DNA of 5,315 bases from NCBI GenBank assembly GCA_009779205.1, contig WRER01000083.1, positions 1-5,315 of the forward strand, in the 5' to 3' direction. Positions 1 through 5,239 of the stretch are shown here, one piece after another (positions within the stretch are counted from its first letter, which is position 1; each line of letters opens with the position of its first letter). Under the pieces are notes generated by a model. The model was given only the letters and a program-made list of their open reading frames with translations. It made no database searches and was not told where the DNA came from. The translations under genes were made by a program, and so were the position numbers. Source of the DNA: Methanobacteriota archaeon (GTDB taxonomy: Archaea > Halobacteriota > Methanomicrobia > Methanomicrobiales > Methanospirillaceae).

Positions 1-31
1 TACCATCTGATATGTGTGAAAATTCTGGCAT
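1..31 (-). CDS. 5' end of a gene running off the window, possibly moaC
   Basis: Reading the minus strand, an ATG at 31-29 opens a frame of ten complete codons, M-P-E-F-S-H-I-S-D-G, that runs off the window edge. A GGAG (41-38) sits six bases upstream, which is good Shine-Dalgarno spacing, and a TATA-like box lies further upstream, so a real translation start is likely. The pattern F-(S/T)-H-I-x-(D/E)-G at the extreme N-terminus recalls archaeal MoaC. That enzyme, cyclic pyranopterin monophosphate synthase, acts in molybdopterin synthesis, and in the family a M-V-D-(V/I) motif follows within a few residues. Those residues lie outside the window, so the name is a guess from ten residues. The gene lies downstream of cofD in the same direction with 85 bp between them. 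Confidence 0.45.
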   Translation of the reverse strand, partial: MPEFSHISDG

Positions 32-37
32 TACTTG

Positions 38-77
38 CTCCTTTTTTTTTATTTTTGTAACTATTCACCCTATAAAA
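38..77 (-). promoter_or_regulatory. Putative TATA box and Shine-Dalgarno for the partial gene at 1-31
   Basis: On the minus strand TTTTATA (77-71) resembles an archaeal TATA box. Archaeal transcription usually starts about 25 bases past the box centre, here near position 48. That would give a short leader of about 17 bases containing the GGAG at 41-38 just before the ATG at 31. The DNA between is very A-rich on the coding strand (T-run at about 42-57 on the plus strand). No T-rich terminator is visible on the coding strand after the cofD stop, so read-through from cofD is also possible. Confidence 0.4.
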
Positions 78-116
78 CTCAATGACATCCTTTTTTGATG
101 CTCGCCTTTTGATTTT

Positions 117-1019
117 TTATGTTTCCTTGAGTTTAAGAATGAAACGCATGAGATCAGCGGCTGTTTCAGCATCAGTCATGAGTGTGTTGGTCTGAACTGC
201 GTTTGGAACGTGGATAGGATCACGGATATCTTGCACAAAATGATCTACAAATGACGCATACATCTCATATACTCCAAGGGAGTTTGGCTGATGACCTGAT
301 GCTACCATGAGCTCGCGGGCTGGTCCACTGATTGGAGTGTCTCCGATGAAGGGGCTGATGCTGATGACATGTGCATCCATTAATGCATTTTGTATGCCAT
401 TGCAGTGGAGAATCGGGCCTATGCTGGTTATTGGGTTTGATGGGCCGATGACTACGAGTTCTGCATTCAAGATGGCATCAAGTACTTCTTTGGTGGCAAC
501 AGGGGGTGTATCATATATGTATTGAACATCATTGATGGTAACATTAGCTCTGTATTTGACCCAATATTCCTGAAAGTGGATCATTCTTCCATCGGCCTGG
601 ACATATGTAGTGCATGGAGTATCAGACATGGGAAGGATGGTTACGTTGAGACCAAGTCTGTCTCCAATCTCTTTGGTGGCCTGTGTCAGAGTGAGGCCGG
701 AGTGAAGGAGCTCTGCCCGCAAGAGGTTAACAGCACGATCACGATCTCCGAGAGAGAGATAGCAGTCTGATGCACCAAGGGACTTTAAGAACTCGTGTGT
801 ATGAAACGTGTCATCAGCAATACCCCACCATGATGTGGTGTCAAGAAGGTCTGCAAAGAGGTATAGTACGGTATCGATGTCTGGAGTCAGGTGCCCCTGC
901 TGATACCACATGTCTTCACCGGTGTTGACAATTACAGTAATATTACTGTCAGGAAACAAGAGGCGGGCTCCACGAAGGAGTTTTGGAGTGCCAGTTCCTC
1001 CTGATAGGAAGGTAATCAT
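117..1019 (-). CDS. cofD: CofD, 2-phospho-L-lactate transferase (coenzyme F420 biosynthesis)
   Basis: This 300-residue protein matches the usual length and layout of archaeal CofD. The family enzyme transfers the phospholactyl group from lactyl-diphospho-guanosine to the deazaflavin Fo, giving F420-0 and GMP in the cytoplasm. F420 is the hydride carrier of methanogenesis. Visible family motifs are the N-terminal nucleotide-binding loop SGGTGTPKLL (6-15), N-T-G-E-D (32-36), the acidic segment TPDIDTVLY (45-53), WWGI (64-67), LGDRDR (90-95), LPMSD near 129-133 and the GPSNPITSIGP stretch at about 192-203. The start is fixed by the conserved N-terminus: the glycine loop begins six residues from Met1, so a much later start would destroy it. 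No Shine-Dalgarno precedes the ATG, and a TATA-like box lies only about 25 bases upstream, suggesting a leaderless transcript. No other F420 gene is in the window. All key motifs look intact and no frame break is seen. Confidence 0.96.
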   Translation of the reverse strand: MITFLSGGTGTPKLLRGARLLFPDSNITVIVNTGEDMWYQQGHLTPDIDTVLYLFADLLDTTSWWGIADDTFHTHEFLKSLGASDCYLSLGDRDRAVNLLRAELLHSGLTLTQATKEIGDRLGLNVTILPMSDTPCTTYVQADGRMIHFQEYWVKYRANVTINDVQYIYDTPPVATKEVLDAILNAELVVIGPSNPITSIGPILHCNGIQNALMDAHVISISPFIGDTPISGPARELMVASGHQPNSLGVYEMYASFVDHFVQDIRDPIHVPNAVQTNTLMTDAETAADLMRFILKLKET

Positions 1020-1043
1020 ACTGTTACTTTTTTCATTGTATGG

Positions 1044-1053
1044 GAATATATGC
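1044..1053 (-). promoter_or_regulatory. Putative TATA box of cofD
   Basis: On the minus strand the sequence GCATATATTC lies with its centre about 29 bases upstream of the cofD ATG. With the usual archaeal spacing of about 25-27 bases, transcription would begin within a few bases of the start codon. This fits the lack of any Shine-Dalgarno in the bases between. Confidence 0.5.
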
Positions 1054-1186
1054 TGCGAAGCTAAGTGAGGGTGAGTTCAAAGCGTAACTACAATGTACGC
1101 AATAATACTGCGAAAAAGGAGCTGAAGTTTCAATAACCACTTGCACAAGCACTGCGACAAGCAACTGTCCTGTTTGTTTCCATCTC

Positions 1187-1204
1187 ACCGGGAAGCCTCT
1201 CGGT
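1187..1204. repeat. Short inverted repeat (hairpin), 7-bp stem
   Basis: ACCGGGA (1187-1193) pairs with TCTCGGT (1198-1204) around a 4-base loop, with one G-T wobble. It is not followed by a T-run on either strand, so it does not look like a standard terminator. It could be a protein-binding palindrome upstream of both divergent promoters, or chance. Confidence 0.4.
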
Positions 1205-1243
1205 AATAAATGTGATGTATTGATATAATTTGTGGTGCAAATG

Positions 1244-1284
1244 GATTATATTCCACTTTTATGTGCTATAATGCTATTTATTGG
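1244..1284 (+). promoter_or_regulatory. Candidate promoter region of the TerY-P operon
   Basis: The plus strand here carries archaeal TATA-like elements: GATTATATT (1244-1252) and further A/T-rich stretches up to 1284, including TGCTAT twice, eight bases apart (1264-1277). The first box would place transcription start near 1274 and give a leader of about 110 bases that includes the inverted repeat at 1295-1328. The later elements would give a leader of about 80-90 bases. Which box is used cannot be decided by eye. Confidence 0.35.
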
Positions 1285-1294
1285 AAAAATGCAC

Positions 1295-1328
1295 ATGGGG
1301 AATGTGAGTTTTAGAGGTGCCCCATTCC
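1295..1328 (+). promoter_or_regulatory. Inverted repeat with two alternative stems in the terY leader
   Basis: ATGGGG (1295-1300) is the exact complement of CCCCAT (1320-1325). The overlapping GGAATG (1299-1304) is the exact complement of CATTCC (1323-1328). The two 6-bp stems share bases and so exclude each other. The element ends 58 bases before the start codon of the vWA gene. It may be an operator-like palindrome or a leader RNA hairpin. No known riboswitch was recognised. Confidence 0.35.
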
Positions 1329-1373
1329 TATTATTCATGATGCGACATGATGGCAGCGTGCAGTATAGTTATA

Positions 1374-1377
1374 GGAG
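1374..1377 (+). promoter_or_regulatory. Shine-Dalgarno deciding the terY-like start
   Basis: GGAG lies eight bases upstream of the ATG at 1386. The in-frame upstream ATGs at 1347 and 1350 have no comparable motif, and this motif would fall inside the coding region if they were used. The 1386 start is therefore preferred. Confidence 0.8.
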
Positions 1378-1385
1378 ATGATAAA

Positions 1386-2078
1386 ATGGAAACATTAGAA
1401 GAAAGAGAATTTGAAGAAGTCCCAGAAATCATCAATGCGAGTGACCATCACATGGCACTTGTTTTTCTGCTCGACACATCTGGATCTATGAGTGGAGAAC
1501 CAATCAAAAATCTGAACGAGGGTTTGAACAGATTTAAAACTGAAGTCTGTAAAGATAAACAAACCCGTGACATCTTGGATGTTGCTGTTATTGAATTTAA
1601 TAACATGCACAGGGTAGTGCAAGAATTTTGTCCGATCGAATATATGGAATCTGTTGAACTAAAAGCGACGGGTTTGACAAATATGGCATCTGCCATACAA
1701 GCTACGCTTGATATGGTCGATGAACGATCAAAGCTCTACAAGCGTACCGGCACAGCACCGTACAAACCCTGGGTCATGTTGCTCTCAGATGGTGCTCCAA
1801 CCGACGACATTACCGCTGCCATTGTAAGAATTAAGGAGATGGAAGAGAATGAAAAAGTAAGTTTTCGTTCTTTAGGCGTAGGGAACTATGATCCTCAGAT
1901 TTTACATGCCTTATGCGGCGAGAAGGTTCTGAAGTTAGAGGGTACAGATTTTACAGGGTTTTTTGATTGGGTAAATAAGAGTATGCGCTCTGTTTCACAG
2001 AGTACTCCCGGTGAGAGGGTAAAACCTGTACCCCTTGGAGAGGATCTTTCCATAGATAAACTGCCTGATTGGGATTGA
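1386..2078 (+). CDS. TerY-like von Willebrand factor A (vWA) domain protein of a TerY-P triad
   Basis: The 230-residue protein is almost entirely one vWA domain (about residues 20-210). It has a complete metal-ion-dependent adhesion site: D-T-S-G-S at 30-34 (the D-x-S-x-S motif), the MIDAS threonine T98 in GLTNM, and D135 in LLSDGAPTDD (132-141). The last motif, with the preceding YKPWVM, is typical of the TerY family. The tail (about 211-230) is Pro/Glu/Asp-rich and acidic. There is no signal peptide or membrane segment, so it should be cytoplasmic. TerY-like proteins are thought to act as metal-dependent protein-binding scaffolds and possible phosphorylation targets in a triad with a PP2C phosphatase and a kinase, and exactly these two genes follow. 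The first gap is 89 bp, so co-transcription is likely. The start at 1386 is chosen by its Shine-Dalgarno; the upstream ATG at 1347 would add 13 residues. The family is clear, but the precise role is inferred from context. Confidence 0.9.
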   Translation: METLEEREFEEVPEIINASDHHMALVFLLDTSGSMSGEPIKNLNEGLNRFKTEVCKDKQTRDILDVAVIEFNNMHRVVQEFCPIEYMESVELKATGLTNMASAIQATLDMVDERSKLYKRTGTAPYKPWVMLLSDGAPTDDITAAIVRIKEMEENEKVSFRSLGVGNYDPQILHALCGEKVLKLEGTDFTGFFDWVNKSMRSVSQSTPGERVKPVPLGEDLSIDKLPDWD

Positions 2079-2151
2079 AGAGTCAGCAATATGCATATGG
2101 GATGGAATAAAATCGTGTTGTTTGTGATTTACATGAATTCAACCCTATTTC

Positions 2152-2156
2152 GGGAG
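2152..2156 (+). promoter_or_regulatory. Shine-Dalgarno of the PP2C gene
   Basis: GGGAG ends 11 bases before the ATG at 2168, slightly longer than ideal spacing. The 89-bp spacer between the vWA and PP2C genes shows no strong terminator. It contains only a weak A/T-rich stretch, so translation from a shared transcript is the simplest view. Confidence 0.55.
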
Positions 2157-2167
2157 AAAATCATAAC

Positions 2168-3166
2168 ATGATACATACATATGGAATAACGCAGAAAGGC
2201 GCTTATCACGTAAAGCATAACACTCCCTGTCAAGATGCGCATAAGATCGTTGCCCACACTGATGATATCGTTATAGCGGCTGTAGCTGATGGGCTTGGAA
2301 GTGAAGAACACTCAGATATTGCTTCACAAATAGCAGTAGAAGTATCCACTGCGTACCTGTCTGAACACATTACTTCTTCCAGCACTTTTGAAGAAATATG
2401 TGATGTGATAGAGAGCTCTTTTAGATTAGCGCAAAATAAGATCGAAAAAGAAGCAAGATATAACGAGCACGGGGTTGAACAATACGATACGACCCTTACT
2501 TTGGCTGTTGTAATCGGTGAGACATTGTATTATGGTCACTCCGGTGACAGCGGGATTATTGTACTCACCGATGCAGGGCTATATGAACAAGTGACAGAAC
2601 AGCAGCGAGATGAGGAAGAACGTGTATTTCCTTTGTTTCGTGAGGACATGTGGATTTTTGACAGATTTGAAAAAAAAGTAGCCTGTGCTCTTTTAGCAAC
2701 TGATGGTCTGTTTGAAACATTGATCCCAATGTGCTTAAGAAATGATCCTGTCGAGATTTACGTCGAGCTTGCACGTTTCTTTATGGATAACAGGCGCTTG
2801 CGCATAGATGAATTGGGAGAGGATGAAGTAAGATCACGGATTGAACAGTTTGTTGACGGTATACCCGCTGAACAGGTTGATGATGACAAAACTATTGTTG
2901 TGCTCGTCAATACCGATGTTTCATATGTGCTTGATCCGGATGAATATGCTGATCTGCCAGATGTTGGAGAGCGTGAAGAAGAACGAAAGAAGAAGGTAAA
3001 AGAGGAGCTGTACCCACATCTCTTTCGTGACAAAAAGCGTGACGATGCAACAGATGTCTCCTTGCCGATGAGTACTGCTAAACCAGGTCATGCCACAAAA
3101 CAACAGCAATTAGATGCTTCTTCTGATGAAGAAGTGGGGCAAAGCTATGGAACAAACATCGACTGA
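2168..3166 (+). CDS. PP2C-type serine/threonine protein phosphatase of the TerY-P triad
   Basis: This 332-residue protein has the PP2C fold motifs in order. They are an early acidic site in NTPCQDAH (D23), the metal-binding V-A-D-G-L-G (D41-G42), D-T-T-L-T (107-111), H-S-G-D-S-G (124-129), A-T-D-G (177-180), and D-D-K-T (239-242) near the domain end. Members of the family use two metal ions to remove phosphate from Ser/Thr, and the visible metal ligands look intact. The domain ends near residue 250. A charged region follows: an E/R/K-rich stretch at about 262-280, then a Gln/Ser-rich low-complexity linker to the stop. It lies between the vWA and kinase genes, as expected for a TerY-P triad, so it likely opposes that kinase. 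The C-terminus is odd. The TGA at 3164 is followed at once, in another frame, by a Sel1 repeat ending in its own stop (3349-3351). One extra C at about 3163 would join them into a protein of about 394 residues. The linker may therefore be the remains of a spacer to a lost Sel1 tail. Confidence 0.9.
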   Translation: MIHTYGITQKGAYHVKHNTPCQDAHKIVAHTDDIVIAAVADGLGSEEHSDIASQIAVEVSTAYLSEHITSSSTFEEICDVIESSFRLAQNKIEKEARYNEHGVEQYDTTLTLAVVIGETLYYGHSGDSGIIVLTDAGLYEQVTEQQRDEEERVFPLFREDMWIFDRFEKKVACALLATDGLFETLIPMCLRNDPVEIYVELARFFMDNRRLRIDELGEDEVRSRIEQFVDGIPAEQVDDDKTIVVLVNTDVSYVLDPDEYADLPDVGEREEERKKKVKEELYPHLFRDKKRDDATDVSLPMSTAKPGHATKQQQLDASSDEEVGQSYGTNID

Positions 3167-3351
3167 CGGATAATGCTCAACAGGGAGATGCCGAGGCACA
3201 ATACAATTTAGGTTTGTGTTATGACAATGGTGACGAAGTTGGGAAAGATGAGAAAAAAGCCGTAGAATGGTATACGAAAGCCGCAGAGCAAGAAAACACT
3301 TATGCACAAAACCGGCTAAAATCCCTCAAACCAATTATTTCAGTTAATTAA
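3163..3351 (+). pseudogene. Orphan Sel1-like repeat behind the PP2C gene (frameshifted tail)
   Basis: The reading frame from 3163 encodes 62 residues and ends at TAA 3349-3351. It begins L-T-D-N-A-Q-Q-G-D-A, contains one full Sel1-like repeat (NLGLCYDNG ... KKAVEWYTKAAEQ) and ends in S-L-K-P-I-I-S-V-N. It is clearly homologous to the repeats in the downstream kinase. It has no good start codon or ribosome site, and upstream the frame closes at a TGA at 3127. It overlaps the PP2C stop region in the -1 frame, and adding a single C at 3163 would fuse it to the phosphatase as ...N-I-D-L-T-D-N-A.... The best explanation is a phosphatase C-terminal tail cut off by a one-base loss, or a sequencing error. 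It could also be a stray copy of a Sel1 gene end. Confidence 0.7.
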
Positions 3352-3405
3352 CGATTACAACCCATTCGGAGAAAAGATGGCCAAACACAAGAGATGTTAG
3401 CCCTT
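3181..3405 (+). repeat. Long direct repeat, left copy (Sel1 tail plus 3' flank)
   Basis: This stretch aligns without gaps to 5069 onward at a constant offset of 1888 bp through the last Sel1 repeat, its C-terminal tail and its stop codon, then on into non-coding flank. By eye, 45 of 60 bases match in the tail up to the stop (3292-3351 against 5180-5239), and 23 of 27 match just after it (3352-3378 against 5240-5266). A one-base gap follows, and similarity fades near 3405. Matching beyond the stop codon shows this is duplicated DNA, not only a shared protein motif. A short GGC...GCC complement occurs in both copies of the flank. Confidence 0.75.
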
Positions 3406-3441
3406 CTAAAAAAAATCTGATTCAATCTGAAAAGAAAAGAT

Positions 3442-5076
3442 ATGGAATTCACTGGATTACATGGAACGAAGTACCAACTCGATTCAAAACCTCTTATAAG
3501 TGGAGGGGAGGGCAGTATCTATCACGTTACTGACGGAGGAGATAACAAAGTTGCCAAGATATATCATGCTGACAACCTCACACCAGTTCTTGAGAAAAAA
3601 CTCATGTTTATGGTGGCAAACCCCCCAGAATCCAATGTTTTGAGCCAGATAGCATGGCCAAACGATCTTCTGTATGATTCAAGCGGGAGATTTTGCGGCT
3701 TTGTCATGCCTAAACTGAAGATAATGGGTGAACTCCGAGAGATCTATCAATACCCACCCTCTCTCAAGGCTGCTTTTTCATTAAAGGACAAAATAGTCAT
3801 TGCTACAAATATTTGCAGAGTTATAGATGCTGTACACAAGGCTGGTTATGTTTTTGGAGATTTCAATCCGAACAATATTGCTATTTCCGCTTCAGGTCAG
3901 GTTGCCTTTTTAGATGTGGATTCATACCATTTTACAGATCATTCTTCGGGCACGACATATCGTTGTAATGTCTGTGCTGACGGATATGCAGCCCCAGAAC
4001 TGCTTGAACGTTGTGCTGACCACGCGGCGAACTGCCCGGCTGATAGTAAAGAACTGTATGCAAAAACGCCGCTTCCGACTTTTACAAAGGAGACGGATTA
4101 TTTTGCATTATCTATTCACATCTTCAAACTCCTGATGAATGGCTATACTCCATTCGGCGGAATTACTGAGACTGTTTCACCATCAAGTGCATCTCCTTCT
4201 GTTGGAAATACAGCGATTCGCCGCAATGAATATTGTTTCAGACCCGGATATAAGCCGCTGTCAGCTGCAGTACCTCCTCTTGGCGTTTTTCCGCAGGAAA
4301 TAGCAGATTTATTCACACGAGCTTTTTTGGTTATACGTACTATACATCCAAACGAAAGACCATCCCCGCGTGAATGGTATGAGGCTTTGCAATCATATCA
4401 TGGAACACTGATTCAATGCTCACAAAATCCGTTGCATTACTATGATAGGAAAAACAGAACATGCCCGTTTTGTGAAGCTGACAGGAAGTTCACAAGCCAG
4501 AGTGGAGTACCAGTTCAACCAATCAAACAAACATCCAGTAGCAATGCTCCTTCATCGAATGGAAATGATACATCCAGCAGCGATACTTCTTCATCGAATG
4601 GCAATGATACATCGTTGCATAGCTATGATTTTTCATTGGATAGCGGTGATAAAGATTTCCAAGATTTGTTAGCAAATGCCGAACAAGGCTACGCTGGGAC
4701 ACAATACAATTTGGGTGTGTGTTATGGCAATGGCATTGGAGTCGCGAAAGACGAGAAAAAGGCCGTCTACTGGTACACAAAAGCCGCCGAACAAGGTTAT
4801 GCTATTGCACAAAACAATTTGGGTCGGTGTTATGACAACGGCATTGGAGTCGCGAAAGACGAGAAAAAAGCAGTAGAATGGTACACGAAAGCCGCTGAAC
4901 AAGGTTATGCTGGGGCACAAAACAATTTGGGTGTGTGTTATGGCACTGGCAGTGGAGTGGAGAAAGACGAGAAAAAAGCTGTTTACTGGTATATGAAAGC
5001 TGCTGAACAAGGTTATGCCTACGCACAAATCCAGTTAGCAATCCAAGGTCTTCTCCAGAGCCATCAAGTAAGGTGA
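3442..5076 (+). CDS. TerY-P family serine/threonine protein kinase with zinc ribbon and C-terminal Sel1-like repeats
   Basis: The 544-residue protein has four parts. The kinase domain (about 8-320) shows a glycine loop G-G-E-G-S-I-Y (21-27), V-A-K with lysine K39, a catalytic loop G-D-F-N-P-N-N (139-145) in place of H-R-D-x-K-x-x-x-N, D-V-D (158-160) in place of D-F-G, A-P-E (184-186) and the T-D-Y-F-A-L helix (218-223). These variants are normal for triad kinases, and the aspartates D140 and D158 are kept, so it is probably active. A zinc ribbon follows, with C326, H332, C341 and C344 (C-P-F-C). A Ser/Asn/Asp-rich linker (about 360-400) is built from a 13-residue tandem repeat. From about residue 410 come three full Sel1-like repeats of 36 residues and part of a fourth, probably a protein-binding solenoid. 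No signal or membrane segment is seen. The start at 3442 is the first ATG after an in-frame stop at 3418, and its ribosome site is weak. The end looks eroded: the fourth repeat breaks off as A-I-Q-G-L-L-Q-S-H-Q-V-R, and repeat coding continues in another frame after the stop. Confidence 0.9.
   Translation: MEFTGLHGTKYQLDSKPLISGGEGSIYHVTDGGDNKVAKIYHADNLTPVLEKKLMFMVANPPESNVLSQIAWPNDLLYDSSGRFCGFVMPKLKIMGELREIYQYPPSLKAAFSLKDKIVIATNICRVIDAVHKAGYVFGDFNPNNIAISASGQVAFLDVDSYHFTDHSSGTTYRCNVCADGYAAPELLERCADHAANCPADSKELYAKTPLPTFTKETDYFALSIHIFKLLMNGYTPFGGITETVSPSSASPSVGNTAIRRNEYCFRPGYKPLSAAVPPLGVFPQEIADLFTRAFLVIRTIHPNERPSPREWYEALQSYHGTLIQCSQNPLHYYDRKNRTCPFCEADRKFTSQSGVPVQPIKQTSSSNAPSSNGNDTSSSDTSSSNGNDTSLHSYDFSLDSGDKDFQDLLANAEQGYAGTQYNLGVCYGNGIGVAKDEKKAVYWYTKAAEQGYAIAQNNLGRCYDNGIGVAKDEKKAVEWYTKAAEQGYAGAQNNLGVCYGTGSGVEKDEKKAVYWYMKAAEQGYAYAQIQLAIQGLLQSHQVR
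4531..4613 (+). repeat. 39-bp tandem repeat (about 2.1 copies) coding a Ser/Asn/Asp-rich linker
   Basis: A 39-bp unit starting ACATCCAG occurs at 4531-4569 and 4570-4608, with a partial third unit at 4609-4613. The best-matching 25 bp (4550-4574 against 4589-4613) differ at only one base. Being a multiple of three, copy changes would lengthen or shorten the linker by 13 residues without a frame break. It joins the zinc ribbon to the Sel1 repeats. Confidence 0.85.
4678..5040 (+). repeat. 108-bp in-frame tandem repeats (Sel1-like repeats of the kinase)
   Basis: The A-E-Q-G-Y-A codons recur at 4678, 4786, 4894 and 5002, exactly 108 bp (36 codons) apart. Each unit encodes A-E-Q-G-Y-A-x-x-Q-x-N-L-G-x-C-Y-x followed by G-V-x-K-D-E-K-K-A-V and W-Y-x-K-A. 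Residue spacing fits the Sel1 subfamily of TPR-like helical repeats. DNA identity between units is high even at silent positions, suggesting recent amplification or gene conversion. The fourth unit is interrupted after about 40 bp. Confidence 0.9.
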
Positions 5077-5239
5077 TGCAGCCGCACAAAGTTATGTGGG
5101 TGTGTATTATGAGGACAGCATTGGAGTGGAGAAAGACTATGAAAAAGGCATCTCCTGGTATACGAAAGCCGCCGAACAAGGGAACACCGATGCACAAACC
5201 CAGCTGCAATTCCTCAAAACAACCATTTCTGTTCAGTAA
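5042..5239 (+). pseudogene. Out-of-frame Sel1 remnant behind the kinase gene
   Basis: In the frame of position 5042 the DNA encodes S-K-V-F-S-R-A-I-K, a TAA at 5069, then G-D-A-A-A-Q-S-Y-V-G-V-Y-Y and a full Sel1 unit ending T-T-I-S-V-Q and TAA (5237-5239). V-F-S-R-A-I-K-stop-G aligns with the W-Y-T-K-A-A-E-Q-G of an intact repeat, so the TAA looks like a former CAA glutamine codon. The unit starts at 5063 and 5171 are exactly 108 bp apart. From the last kinase unit start (5002) to 5063 is only 61 bp, a net shortfall of 47 bp. That shortfall is not a multiple of three and accounts for the frame break. There is no plausible independent start or ribosome site. It is best read as the severed C-terminus of the kinase. 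Confidence 0.7.

Larger units (their letters stand above)
1020..1385. other. Intergenic region between divergent cofD and the terY-like gene
   Basis: This 366-bp spacer separates two divergently transcribed units. No convincing coding sequence was found: no open frame here has a start, a ribosome site and recognisable protein content. No tRNA T-arm or other RNA-gene signature was seen. It contains the cofD TATA box at its left end, a short perfect-looking hairpin (1187-1204), several A/T-rich TATA-like stretches (about 1222-1284) and a second inverted repeat (1295-1328) just before the terY-like gene. The length is generous for two simple archaeal promoters, so additional regulatory content is possible. 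Confidence 0.7.

Noticed and set aside
307..770. Plus-strand open frames inside cofD
   Set aside because: They lie antisense to a well-recognised gene with intact motifs and have no domain or ribosome-site support.
1020..1240. A small RNA or tRNA gene in the spacer
   Set aside because: No T-arm-like motif, cloverleaf pattern or other RNA signature was found. The hairpin at 1187-1204 alone is not enough.
1347..1385. An earlier start for the vWA protein at the ATG at 1347
   Set aside because: No ribosome site precedes it, and the strong GGAG at 1374-1377 would fall inside the coding region. The added 13 residues resemble no part of the vWA family.
3128..3170. Programmed -1 frameshift joining PP2C to the Sel1 tail
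   Set aside because: The window where it could occur (after the TGA at 3127, up to the stop at 3164) has no classical slippery heptamer. Only a four-G run is present, and the GAC before the stop cannot re-pair after slipping. A simple indel explains it better.
3147..3173. A tiny frame beginning ATG at 3147
   Set aside because: It has only eight codons before a TAA, no ribosome site and no sign of function.
3856..3921. Calling the kinase a pseudokinase because H-R-D and D-F-G are missing
   Set aside because: The catalytic and metal-binding aspartates and the asparagine are kept in G-D-F-N-P-N-N and D-V-D, and the triad kinases are known to carry such variants.
4678..5040. CRISPR-like regularly spaced repeats
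   Set aside because: The whole 108-bp period is conserved and encodes Sel1 units. There are no short identical repeats separated by unrelated spacers.
4523..5209. Long minus-strand open frames with a regular, repetitive look opposite the Sel1 region
   Set aside because: They are the reverse side of the 108-bp and 39-bp repeats, which keep all frames periodic and stop-free. The products have no recognisable domain and the plus strand clearly codes.
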